Source: Desulfomonile tiedjei
Lineage (GTDB): Bacteria > Desulfobacterota > Desulfomonilia > Desulfomonilales > Desulfomonilaceae
Length of the DNA: 64,000 bases
Direction: 5' to 3'
Assembly: GCA_016218715.1 (NCBI GenBank)
Contig: JACRDG010000096.1
Location: 26,236-90,235 of the forward strand
Shown: positions 25,426-32,669 of the stretch, in pieces
Layout of the letters: the number at the start of each line of letters is the position of its first letter
Numbering within the stretch: position 1 is the first letter of the stretch
The notes under the pieces: model-generated
Told to the model about the DNA's origin: nothing
What the model saw: only the letters and a program-made list of their open reading frames with translations
The model's database searches: none
Position numbers and translations under genes: made by a program

Positions 25426-26127
25426 CTATTTTCCTCTTTTCCAGTAGGACTCGGACGGGCTCGGGATATGCTGATGGTATTCCAGGATTCCCTCGGTGAA
25501 ATCCTCGGAGTACTGGATTCTCCCCATCAACGCATAATCGGGCTGGATGTAGAACACCTTCGGTTTCGTCCCGAGTTCGGGTTTGATGACGACGGCCCCT
25601 GCAGAAGCGAGCCGCTTGGATATCTCGGAAGACGGATCGTCCATATCTCCAAACACGAGAGCGCGGGATATGCACGCTTCAACGCACGCGGGCTGCAGCC
25701 CTTGTTCGACCCGGGCCGAACAGAAATCGCATTTGTCGGCGGTGTGGCGCACGGGGTGAATGAACCTCGCGTCGTACGGGCACGCGCCGATACACATCCC
25801 GCACCCGATGCACTTCCCGTAATACATCACGACTACACCGTCTTCTTCGCGGCGCACGGTGGCCTGCACCGGACAGACCTGCACGCACGGCGGCTCGTCG
25901 CAGTGGTTGCAGAGCCTCCGGAGAAAGAAGTTCCCCACATCGGGGTACGTCCCCTTTTGCAGGCCTTTGACCCACGAGCGCCAAAAGCCGAGCGGCACGT
26001 TGTTCTCGCTCTTGCAAGCGATGGAACAGCTATGGCACCCCGCGCATCGGCGCTGATCCACGAGCATTGCGAGCCGTTTCTTTTTCGGACGCGGCTGCTG
26101 GCCTTCTGGTGTGGAAGTTGTGCTCAT
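25426..26127 (-). CDS. Four-cluster ferredoxin subunit, QrcC/PsrB-like
   Basis: 233 residues from ATG 26127; the frame extends upstream only through the R1 repeat. Sixteen Cys form four [4Fe-4S] sites: 28/31/34/38, 73/76/81/85, 106/109/112/116 and 133/136/148/152. It has no export signal of its own. In this family it rides out with the Tat-exported partner. It would wire the quinone site of the NrfD subunit to the molybdopterin-fold protein or the cytochrome. Confidence 0.9.
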   Translation of the reverse strand: MSTTSTPEGQQPRPKKKRLAMLVDQRRCAGCHSCSIACKSENNVPLGFWRSWVKGLQKGTYPDVGNFFLRRLCNHCDEPPCVQVCPVQATVRREEDGVVVMYYGKCIGCGMCIGACPYDARFIHPVRHTADKCDFCSARVEQGLQPACVEACISRALVFGDMDDPSSEISKRLASAGAVVIKPELGTKPKVFYIQPDYALMGRIQYSEDFTEGILEYHQHIPSPSESYWKRGK

Positions 26128-26155
26128 TGAGTAACTCGTTCCCTGCCTTAGTACC

Positions 26156-26287
26156 AGTTTTCGGAAATACGGTCGCGGATTTAGGTTTCTTGGTGGGACA
26201 GGCATCTTGCCTGTCACTTCTTAATGGACAGGCAAGATGCCTGTCCCACCATGCTTCCCGAAATGCGTCACCGCATTTGCGCCATTG
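26156..26287. mobile_element. R1 element, copy B, inside the redox operon
   Basis: Central palindrome GGTGGGACAGGCATCTTGCC / GGCAAGATGCCTGTCCCACC is perfect over its arms. Left end TTTTCGGAAATACGGTCGC and right end GTCACCGCATTTGCGCC are the family terminal repeats. It occupies the gap between the triheme cytochrome and the ferredoxin subunit. Confidence 0.75.
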
Positions 26288-26308
26288 AATGCTAAACCCC
26301 GTACGGCC

Positions 26309-26848
26309 TCAGTAGGCACGATGGCACTTCAGGCACTCCATTCTGCTGAAAGACTCTTTCCCGTCGTGACAGCTCCCCGTTGCGCACGTCGCGCAGGCTC
26401 TCGGAACGTCGTACGTCACCAGGAGGGTCCCGTCTTCGCGGCCTGAACCGGGGACGTACAGGGTCGAGGCTTCCAGGCCGATGCGTACTTTTCGCGGCGG
26501 TGAATCCCGCAACGCGGCCAGTACGTAGGTACCGTACTTCTGGGTCGCGAAGAGCTTATCGTGGCACGTCTTGCAGTCCTTGTATTTGCCAGCCTGGAAC
26601 GACATGTGCGCGTAGTGGCTGAACGCCACCGGACCCGGTGAACCGACCGCTTCAAAGGTGACGGTTCCTCCTCCGAACACGGAGGAGAGCGCGAGAATGG
26701 CAAACAGGGCCGCTCCCGCGACGAGGACGACGATGACGATCCCCCATGCAGTTGCCTGAACCCGCCAGTAAGGGGAGGGGTTCCGCAGCTCCAGAACATA
26801 GTCCCTGATCGCGGAAAAAGTGCTTCTATTCACAGGCTGACCGATCAT
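26309..26848 (-). CDS. Membrane-anchored small multihaem cytochrome c, QrcA-like position
   Basis: 179 residues. One N-terminal membrane helix (about 32-58) is followed by a periplasmic domain with CKTCH, CATGSCH (a CX4CH type) and CLKCH, the last two residues before the C-terminus being AY. This is a cytochrome c7-like triheme arrangement, fewer than the hexahaem QrcA known from Desulfovibrio. It would exchange electrons with periplasmic cytochromes. It starts 9 bases after the FrdA-like gene, so both are clearly one transcript. Confidence 0.85.
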   Translation of the reverse strand: MIGQPVNRSTFSAIRDYVLELRNPSPYWRVQATAWGIVIVVLVAGAALFAILALSSVFGGGTVTFEAVGSPGPVAFSHYAHMSFQAGKYKDCKTCHDKLFATQKYGTYVLAALRDSPPRKVRIGLEASTLYVPGSGREDGTLLVTYDVPRACATCATGSCHDGKESFSRMECLKCHRAY

Positions 26849-26857
26849 GACGGAACC

Positions 26858-28537
26858 TTACCGCAGGGTCCCCACGTAGGTGGTGGTCCACTGTCTCTGC
26901 TTCACGTCCGGGTTTCCATAATCAGGCAAGACCATGGGGGAAACCCGGTCGGTTTCGATTCCGGCCTCTTCGAGTTCCTTGTGGTATCGCCGCACGTGCT
27001 CGACGCTCAACGTGCCGACGTCGCCTCGTTCTTTGACAAACGCCCCCGCTGCTTCCCCGGCGAGTCGCCCGAACACGGTGATGTCGAGCAGCGAATTGCC
27101 CATGAGCCTGTTCGCGCCATGGACGCCCCCGCCTACCTCGCCTGCCACGTAGAAACCGGGCACGCACGTTGACCCGTCAGAATTGTACGCCAGACCGCCG
27201 TTCTGATAGTGGAGGGTCGGGTACACCAACATCGGCACCTTGGAGATGTCGATGCCATAACGCTTGTACAGGATGAACTTCGCGGGGAATTCCCGCTCGA
27301 CCGTTCCCGGGCCTTCCAGAAGCTCGATCATCGGGGAGTCGAGCCAGACACCCCACTTTCCGGCCTGCCCCGGCACCGGTACCCCTTTGCCGATCTTGGT
27401 GCACTCCCGAATGATGCTCGCGGATTCGATGTCTCGCGGCTCGCGCTCGAAGACGAACTGTTCGCCTTCAATGTTGATCAGGTTCGCACCTGCGCCCCGC
27501 ACCTTCTCGGTAATGAGCAGACCCTCGGCCTGTTCCGGGAATACCGCGCCCGTGGGGTGATACTGGGTCGCGTGGAGAAACCGGACCCCCACGCCGATGC
27601 GATACCCCATAACCAGGCCGTCGCCGGTCGCGCCGTAATGGTTGGTGGTCATGAAGCCCTGGACATGAAGCCTCCCCGAACCGCCGGTGGCCATGACCAC
27701 GGCTTTGGCTTTAACAATGAAGTACTCTTCGGTCTCGAGGTTGTACAGCACCGCGCCGGAACAGTTCCCCTTGTCGTCAAGCAGGAGTTCCACGGCAGGA
27801 GAGAATTCGAGCACCCCGATATCCTTGAGCCGGTTCCGTGCTTCGTCACGCAGGACCCTCATGATCTCCGCACCGGTCATGTCCCCGGCATAGTGCATGC
27901 GCTTGCGGCAGGTGCCTGCGCCGTGGAGCGTGAAGAGCTTCCCGTCGGCCCACTTGTTGAACATGCACCCGAGGTTCTCCAGCCATCCGATGACCTTCGG
28001 CGCCTCGGTGACCATGGTTTTGACCAGTTCGGGGTCGTTCTCGAAATGGCCGCCGCCCATGACATCCAGGTAATGGTAGTAGGGCGAGTCTTTCCATCCT
28101 TTGGTCGCGGCCTGAATGCCACCCTCGGCCATCATGGTATTGGCGTCGCCGTGCCGAAGCTTGGTCGCGATGATCACGCGGGACCCTTGTTCCTGCGCGA
28201 TGAGAGCCGCGGCAGTGCCCGCGCCGCCACCGCCGATTACGAGCACGTCCGTGTCGTAGTGGACTTCATCGAGATTGATCTTGTCGGGGTCGACGCGACT
28301 GCGAGCCTCGAATGTGTCGGCAAATTCCCAGGCGAGCTTGTACCCTTTGCTGGGCCCGACTTTCAGTTCCCTAAGCCCGCCCGGCCGGTAGTCCGGATGG
28401 TACTTTTCAAGCCTGTCCTGGCGCTCGTCGAGAGTCAGGGCGGGGAATTCGATGCTCGCCTTTTTCCGTGCCACTCGCTCCGGGCGAGTCTTCTCGCATC
28501 TCTTGATGAGGTCCATCAATTCCGGCGTATATCCCAT
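26858..28537 (-). CDS. Fumarate reductase/succinate dehydrogenase-type flavoprotein
   Basis: 559 residues, no export signal, so cytoplasmic. A ~94-residue N-terminal extension precedes the FAD-binding VLVIGGGGAGTAAALIA. FrdA active-site residues are recognisable: His327 (HPTG), Arg347, His443 (LHYQNGG) and Arg477 (HGANRLMGNS). Where classical FrdA/SdhA attaches FAD covalently to His, this protein has Asn133 (ANTMMAEGG), as in non-covalent relatives. It could reduce fumarate, oxidise succinate, or act on another enoate. It is 9 bases after the FrdB-like gene. Confidence 0.85.
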   Translation of the reverse strand: MGYTPELMDLIKRCEKTRPERVARKKASIEFPALTLDERQDRLEKYHPDYRPGGLRELKVGPSKGYKLAWEFADTFEARSRVDPDKINLDEVHYDTDVLVIGGGGAGTAAALIAQEQGSRVIIATKLRHGDANTMMAEGGIQAATKGWKDSPYYHYLDVMGGGHFENDPELVKTMVTEAPKVIGWLENLGCMFNKWADGKLFTLHGAGTCRKRMHYAGDMTGAEIMRVLRDEARNRLKDIGVLEFSPAVELLLDDKGNCSGAVLYNLETEEYFIVKAKAVVMATGGSGRLHVQGFMTTNHYGATGDGLVMGYRIGVGVRFLHATQYHPTGAVFPEQAEGLLITEKVRGAGANLINIEGEQFVFEREPRDIESASIIRECTKIGKGVPVPGQAGKWGVWLDSPMIELLEGPGTVEREFPAKFILYKRYGIDISKVPMLVYPTLHYQNGGLAYNSDGSTCVPGFYVAGEVGGGVHGANRLMGNSLLDITVFGRLAGEAAGAFVKERGDVGTLSVEHVRRYHKELEEAGIETDRVSPMVLPDYGNPDVKQRQWTTTYVGTLR

Positions 28538-28546
28538 AACAGCCTC

Positions 28547-29326
28547 CTACAGGAATTCCTTCTCCTGCGGTTCCCACATTTCGTCCGCACCGTGCGGTTC
28601 CATCTCTCGGTCTACGTAGAGTTTCCTCAGGGTTTGCAGGTCCGCGGCCATGAGCTTCCTCAGCGGCCCCTCGAACCGTCCTGATTCGATCCTCGCTATC
28701 TGAGCCTTCACATGCTCGGCCGCCGGGTTGATGTATCTTCCCGTCAGTCTGCGGCACAGCATGCCGATGTGATACTGGGCCAGTTCAGCCGGGCACCGCG
28801 ACGTACAGATCCCGCACATGACGCAGGGGAACGACAGCTCGGCCGCCTTTTCGATCTCGCCCCGCAACGCGGCCGAGATGTATTCCATCACCGGAAGATC
28901 CATCGGGCACGATTTGGTGCAGGTGTTGCACCCCATGCACTTGGCAAGCTCCGGATAATGCTTCAGAAGCGTTTTCACGTCCGGTTCGATCTCGTCGAGG
29001 TCGTAAACGGCTCGGTTCGCGGGGAAGAACGGAACCATGGCCAGGTACATGCTCGGCTGGACCACCGTCTGGCACGCGAGGCCCACGTGGATCTTCGGGC
29101 TGTCCGGAAGTCGGTAAACCGTTGCGCATGCGCCGCAAATGCCGCCACGGCAACCGCAGCTTCGAATCAATTGGTACCCCGCGTACTCGAACGCCTTCTG
29201 GATCGTCAGCGTGCTGGGAACATCGTACCTTTTGCCCATGATGAAGATGGGCACGAGGTCGGTTCTCTCCGCGAGATACAGCGGGAGGTTCGTAGTCTGG
29301 ACGGGTTTTTGTTCAGCCGTTGCCAT
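28547..29326 (-). CDS. FrdB/SdhB-type iron-sulfur subunit
   Basis: 259 residues from ATG 29326. The N-terminal [2Fe-2S] ferredoxin domain has Cys57, 59, 64, 67 and 85 (SCGCRGGICGAC, LACQT). Two C-terminal [4Fe-4S]-type motifs follow: CMGCNTCTKSCP at 130 and CVMCGICTSRCP at 168. It carries electrons between the flavoprotein and a membrane partner. No FrdC/SdhC cytochrome b gene follows; membrane anchoring is probably done by neighbouring iron-sulfur/FMN proteins. Confidence 0.88.
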   Translation of the reverse strand: MATAEQKPVQTTNLPLYLAERTDLVPIFIMGKRYDVPSTLTIQKAFEYAGYQLIRSCGCRGGICGACATVYRLPDSPKIHVGLACQTVVQPSMYLAMVPFFPANRAVYDLDEIEPDVKTLLKHYPELAKCMGCNTCTKSCPMDLPVMEYISAALRGEIEKAAELSFPCVMCGICTSRCPAELAQYHIGMLCRRLTGRYINPAAEHVKAQIARIESGRFEGPLRKLMAADLQTLRKLYVDREMEPHGADEMWEPQEKEFL

Positions 29327-29371
29327 TGCTCTCACCCTTTCTTGCCACTCTCATTATCCGTCCCTCAGGCA

Positions 29372-29851
29372 TCAGCGTGCGAGAAAGACCCCGATAACCA
29401 TGCCGATTATCAGGGCGATCAATGCCATGAAGTAGTTGTCCAGCGAGGTGATCCGGGGAGCCGGTTGTATGGTCTCCGGGATGACCTCATCCACGATGTA
29501 GTCCTTGTAAGCGGTGTCCACTTGAGGACAGGCGAGCACACAGGAGTAACACTGCTCGCAGTCTTCGCCCACGCAGGACTCCAGCGCGAAGGAGGTTCGC
29601 TGCTCGGTCTGCTCGAACCGTTTCGGGTCCCTGCGGAGCACCGGACACGAGTCGATACAGTTGCCGCACGCGAGACACGCCTTGTCCCCCACCACGTCAA
29701 ACTCCGCGTCCCTGATGTACAGCCGATGGTACGGCTCCATACCTTTGGACAGTAGGCGAAAACGCGCGACGGGCGGCTCTTTGGTCTTGAGTAGGATGTC
29801 CGCGACTTCTTTGTTTATGTTGTCTTTTGAATCATCCCGTGTTGTGGGCAT
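29372..29851 (-). CDS. HdrC-like iron-sulfur protein with C-terminal membrane anchor
   Basis: 159 residues from ATG 29851. Two motifs, CLACGNCIDSCPVL and CEQCYSCVLACPQ, bind [4Fe-4S] clusters, with an extra Cys just before the second (SCVGEDC). The last ~22 residues (YFMALIALIIGMVIGVFLAR) form a single membrane helix, so the clusters face the cytoplasm. It is immediately upstream of the FrdB-like gene and is a natural candidate for tethering FrdAB to the membrane. Confidence 0.8.
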   Translation of the reverse strand: MPTTRDDSKDNINKEVADILLKTKEPPVARFRLLSKGMEPYHRLYIRDAEFDVVGDKACLACGNCIDSCPVLRRDPKRFEQTEQRTSFALESCVGEDCEQCYSCVLACPQVDTAYKDYIVDEVIPETIQPAPRITSLDNYFMALIALIIGMVIGVFLAR

Positions 29852-29892
29852 ATCCCTTCTCCCGCTACTTATGGGCGGCAGCCGCACCGTTC

Positions 29893-30049
29893 ATGCCAAT
29901 GTGCTCTCCAGTAGTTCGTACTTGGCACACCTGTTGAGGGCTTCTCCTGGCAGGTCTCCTCCGCTGCGGACGGCACGACCTGACTTCGCTCCGGAGACCT
30001 CCCGGGAACGCCCATCAGCAGTACCGTTTCTCTGATCGCACATTGGCAT
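29893..30049. mobile_element. R2 element, copy 3, inside the redox operon
   Basis: 157 bases. Ends ATGCCAATGTG and CACATTGGCAT are perfect inverted repeats. The centre AGGTCTCCTCCGCTGCGG... CGCTCCGGAGACCTCCC matches copy 1. It separates the heptahaem cytochrome gene from the HdrC-like gene. Confidence 0.8.
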
Positions 30050-30059
30050 CGGACACCAT

Positions 30060-30944
30060 TCAGTTTCCGGTTTCGGCTGCGAGCATCTTTTCGCGATCCT
30101 TCAGGTACTGCTCGAAGTACTCCCTCGTCATGAGCGGATGGCATTTCAAGCAGTTGTCGTAGTTCTTTCCTTCGCGGCAATCTGCGTTGAAGATAGCCGT
30201 CTTATAGTGAATCTTGCCATTATGGCATCGGCGGCACGAGTATTCCGACGGTATGGCCACCGGCCACCGGGGGTTCGTTGCGAGGCGATTCCACGCCGCG
30301 TCACGGGCTGTCACGTACTCCTGGTTCGTGATCGGCAGCATCAGGTCTTTTCGATACGCGTGCGACGCCAGGGTATGGCACGAATCGCAGGCCAGGTGAT
30401 TCACTTCCGCGTAATTGACCCCTTTATCCGTCTGGGAGGTCTCCTTATCCTTGTAACGCTCGTGGCACCGGGCACACGTGTCCTCGCGCGCCAGCACGTG
30501 CTTGCGATGATCCATCTTTAGGCCGATCTTCTGCAGCCCGGGTGGGAGATCCTTCACACGGACCTCGATGCGCTTCTCAGCCCCCAGGTGACAGTACGCG
30601 CAATTCTCTCGCGGAATGCGGCTGCGGTGGAACAGCCCCGAAATCTCAGACTTGCGCGGATCGATCTGCGGCTCGAGATACGTCACCGCGTGGAGGAGTC
30701 CGCGAAGCTTGGACATGGCCGTCCGTGCAGGAGCCCCCTCGATGTGACAATCCGCGCAGCCGAGCAGTTCATGGCTGAACCCGCGCTTTTCGCTCTTCAG
30801 CTTGCCCGCCATCCAGGTGGCGAATTCAGCTTCCCGGCTGTGACAGGCCATACAGGTGGCACTGCGGACCGAAACCTCGGCTGTTGCTGCAACGATCAGC
30901 ACGACCGCCGCTATCACAATTATGTAGGGGAGTCCGCGGCCCAT
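30060..30944 (-). CDS. Heptahaem NapC/NirT-type cytochrome c
   Basis: 294 residues from ATG 30944. One N-terminal helix (LPYIIVIAAVVLIVAATAEV) anchors a periplasmic domain with seven CxxCH sites: CMACH, CADCH, CAYCH, CARCH, CDSCH, CRRCH and CLKCH. NapC/NrfH proteins take electrons from quinol and pass them to periplasmic redox partners; four haems are usual, so three extra are present. The start codon overlaps the stop of the FMN-domain gene (TGATG), which couples the pair. Confidence 0.88.
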   Translation of the reverse strand: MGRGLPYIIVIAAVVLIVAATAEVSVRSATCMACHSREAEFATWMAGKLKSEKRGFSHELLGCADCHIEGAPARTAMSKLRGLLHAVTYLEPQIDPRKSEISGLFHRSRIPRENCAYCHLGAEKRIEVRVKDLPPGLQKIGLKMDHRKHVLAREDTCARCHERYKDKETSQTDKGVNYAEVNHLACDSCHTLASHAYRKDLMLPITNQEYVTARDAAWNRLATNPRWPVAIPSEYSCRRCHNGKIHYKTAIFNADCREGKNYDNCLKCHPLMTREYFEQYLKDREKMLAAETGN

Positions 30945-31972
30945 CAGACGGAAACCTCCTGCTCCTCGGCGGTCTTGGCCTTTTTCGCCTCGTAACAAGC
31001 CTGGAACGCCGCAGCGATCACCAGCGGACCGGAGTTGCCGATCGGACACTTGGCTGCACAACGGCCGCACCCAACGCAGTACTTGGACAGCTCCGTCACT
31101 CGCTCGTACTCGCCGAGCCGCGTGAGCAGGACCAGCCCCATGGGCATCTGCACCCCTTCGGCCTCTTTCACCGGGCAAACACCCACACACGTAGCGCAGT
31201 TGTAGCAGTTGATCGACCGGCCCGTTCCCGGTGTGAGCATGGACTGCAACGCGTAATCGAAAACCATGAACGCAGCGAACAGAATAGCCAGGCCGTTCAG
31301 GCTCACCCGGTCCGGGGCCTTGCCCAGAAACGCGTCCAGGAGGCCGCGAGAAAAGATGCTGTACTGGGGATAATCCGGTATCCCCTTGGTCAGCGCGGCT
31401 TCGATGGCGTTGACGTACCCGGTCAATGTGCGGATGGCGCCTCGGAACATGTCCGGATCGGACGGCTTTTCGAGTCGCCCTTTCTCCAGGAGTTCCCGCT
31501 TGAAGCTCGTGATCAGGTTGTCCTTCACGGAGATCAAATCCGGATATTCCAGGGTGCGGATCGCGGTAATCCGGTGATCCTCGACGTGAACCTCAACCTT
31601 GATCGCGCCGCGGAAGCCTTCCCCAACCCCTTGATAGGTCCCGTCCGCGACGAGGCGGATGCCGTCTCCCCAGGGACTCATGGCGAGCCGCTGCCGGTCG
31701 ACGTCGATGACGTTGATCCGCGCGACCCAATACCCGAGGACGATCAGTCCCAGAGCCGCGGCCAGGTAGAAGATCTTCCGGCTGGCTGTTCTCCGATAGT
31801 CCTGTAGCCACATGACTGCCAGCGTGACCAGAAGTGCAAGCGAGAGGATAAACCTCGTTGACGGGAACAACGCAGCCACCAGGAGCAGGTACACGGTCAG
31901 GCGGACGCCGCGGGTCGTTATCGCGGCCCAGAGAAAGCCCGCCGGATCACGCAAGAGCCTTGACCACGTCAT
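30944..31972 (-). CDS. Membrane FMN-binding-domain / [4Fe-4S] protein, NosR-like
   Basis: 342 residues. Two to three membrane helices lie in residues 22-86, then an FMN_bind-type periplasmic domain (about 95-200), another helix (about 225-245), and two [4Fe-4S] motifs, CYNCATCVGVCP and CVGCGRCAAKCP. In RnfG/NosR-type domains FMN is attached to Thr in an [S/T]GAT motif; here the matching site is RGAIRT (177-182), with Ile in place of that Thr. Covalent flavin is therefore doubtful. Paired with the heptahaem gene it resembles modules moving electrons across the membrane. It overlaps the preceding gene by 26 bases. Confidence 0.78.
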   Translation of the reverse strand: MTWSRLLRDPAGFLWAAITTRGVRLTVYLLLVAALFPSTRFILSLALLVTLAVMWLQDYRRTASRKIFYLAAALGLIVLGYWVARINVIDVDRQRLAMSPWGDGIRLVADGTYQGVGEGFRGAIKVEVHVEDHRITAIRTLEYPDLISVKDNLITSFKRELLEKGRLEKPSDPDMFRGAIRTLTGYVNAIEAALTKGIPDYPQYSIFSRGLLDAFLGKAPDRVSLNGLAILFAAFMVFDYALQSMLTPGTGRSINCYNCATCVGVCPVKEAEGVQMPMGLVLLTRLGEYERVTELSKYCVGCGRCAAKCPIGNSGPLVIAAAFQACYEAKKAKTAEEQEVSV

Positions 31973-32489
31973 CGATGAATTCCTTTCCGACCAGTCCCTC
32001 GTTCATGGCCCGTTCGAGACTGTATCGGGGTACGATCCCATTGCGGATGGCACTGCGCGTGTCGTCCTGCATGATCTCGAACATCCGGGGAAGCGGCAGG
32101 TACTGCACGCAGTAACTCTGGCAATTCCCACACCGGATGCACTTCAACCCGCCGTTGCGAATGAACCGGTCGTAGTCCAGCACGCGGCCTGCAACCGCCA
32201 GCTCGGCTTGGAACATGATGCCCACAGGGCACCGGTCCTGCGTCGCGTAGCAGGCCCTGCATTCGTAACAATAGATGGTCGCTGCATTCCCGTGGAAGAG
32301 CGGCTTGAGCACCGTCGCCAGCAATGCGGTCACGATGCCGAAAAGCGCGACCCTGTCCAGGTTGAGCGTCCAGCCTCGGTCCTTCAGATTTGTGAAGAAC
32401 TGATAACGATGGATTCCGGGCAAGACCGTAGGCTGCTTCGTGTCCTGCCTCTTCTCTCCAATCTGCACGCGTTTTTCTTGATCCGACAT
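31947..32489 (-). CDS. Membrane iron-sulfur protein
   Basis: 180 residues. A helix at about 47-66 (ALFGIVTALLATVLKPLF) is followed by CYECRACYATQDRCP and CIRCGNCQSYCVQ, two [4Fe-4S]-type sites. The C-terminus (MFEIMQDDTRSAIRNGI) is like HdrC/NapH relatives. Its 3' end overlaps the FMN-domain gene, so the two probably form one membrane unit. Confidence 0.75.
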   Translation of the reverse strand: MSDQEKRVQIGEKRQDTKQPTVLPGIHRYQFFTNLKDRGWTLNLDRVALFGIVTALLATVLKPLFHGNAATIYCYECRACYATQDRCPVGIMFQAELAVAGRVLDYDRFIRNGGLKCIRCGNCQSYCVQYLPLPRMFEIMQDDTRSAIRNGIVPRYSLERAMNEGLVGKEFIDDVVKALA

Positions 32490-32507
32490 CAGACCTGTTT
32501 CCTTAGG

Positions 32508-32660
32508 TTAGTGGGGGAGCATAGCGGCCATCAGCAGGCCCGCGATGAATCCTCCCACCGCTCCCTGGACCAGCTCCCGGGGAGTCTTCATGTCCAGAGC
32601 CCAGGCGATGATTACACCCGAAAGCGATCCCACAAAGATAAACGTCAACCAGGTCAGCAA
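32508..32660 (-). CDS. 50-residue membrane protein related to the transporter C-terminus
   Basis: Begins with TTG at 32660 after GTGAGG (seven bases) and ends TAA. Translation: two hydrophobic segments, LTWLTFIFVGSLSGVIIAWA and LVQGAVGGFIAGLLMAAMLP, joined by LDMKTPRE. It aligns without gaps to the last two helices of the neighbouring transporter, where AGALAGGILAFALFETNATA precedes ILQGVAGGIVAAMLIGLMVP. Its Shine-Dalgarno lies in the transporter stop region. It looks like a duplicated, separately translated two-helix module of unknown role. Confidence 0.65.
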   Translation of the reverse strand: MLTWLTFIFVGSLSGVIIAWALDMKTPRELVQGAVGGFIAGLLMAAMLPH

Positions 32661-32669
32661 CGGTACACC

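Noticed and set aside
27209..28684. Plus-strand frame of 491 codons opposite the FrdA-like gene
   Set aside because: Fully antisense to a protein with clear FAD and active-site motifs; no ribosome site and no domain.
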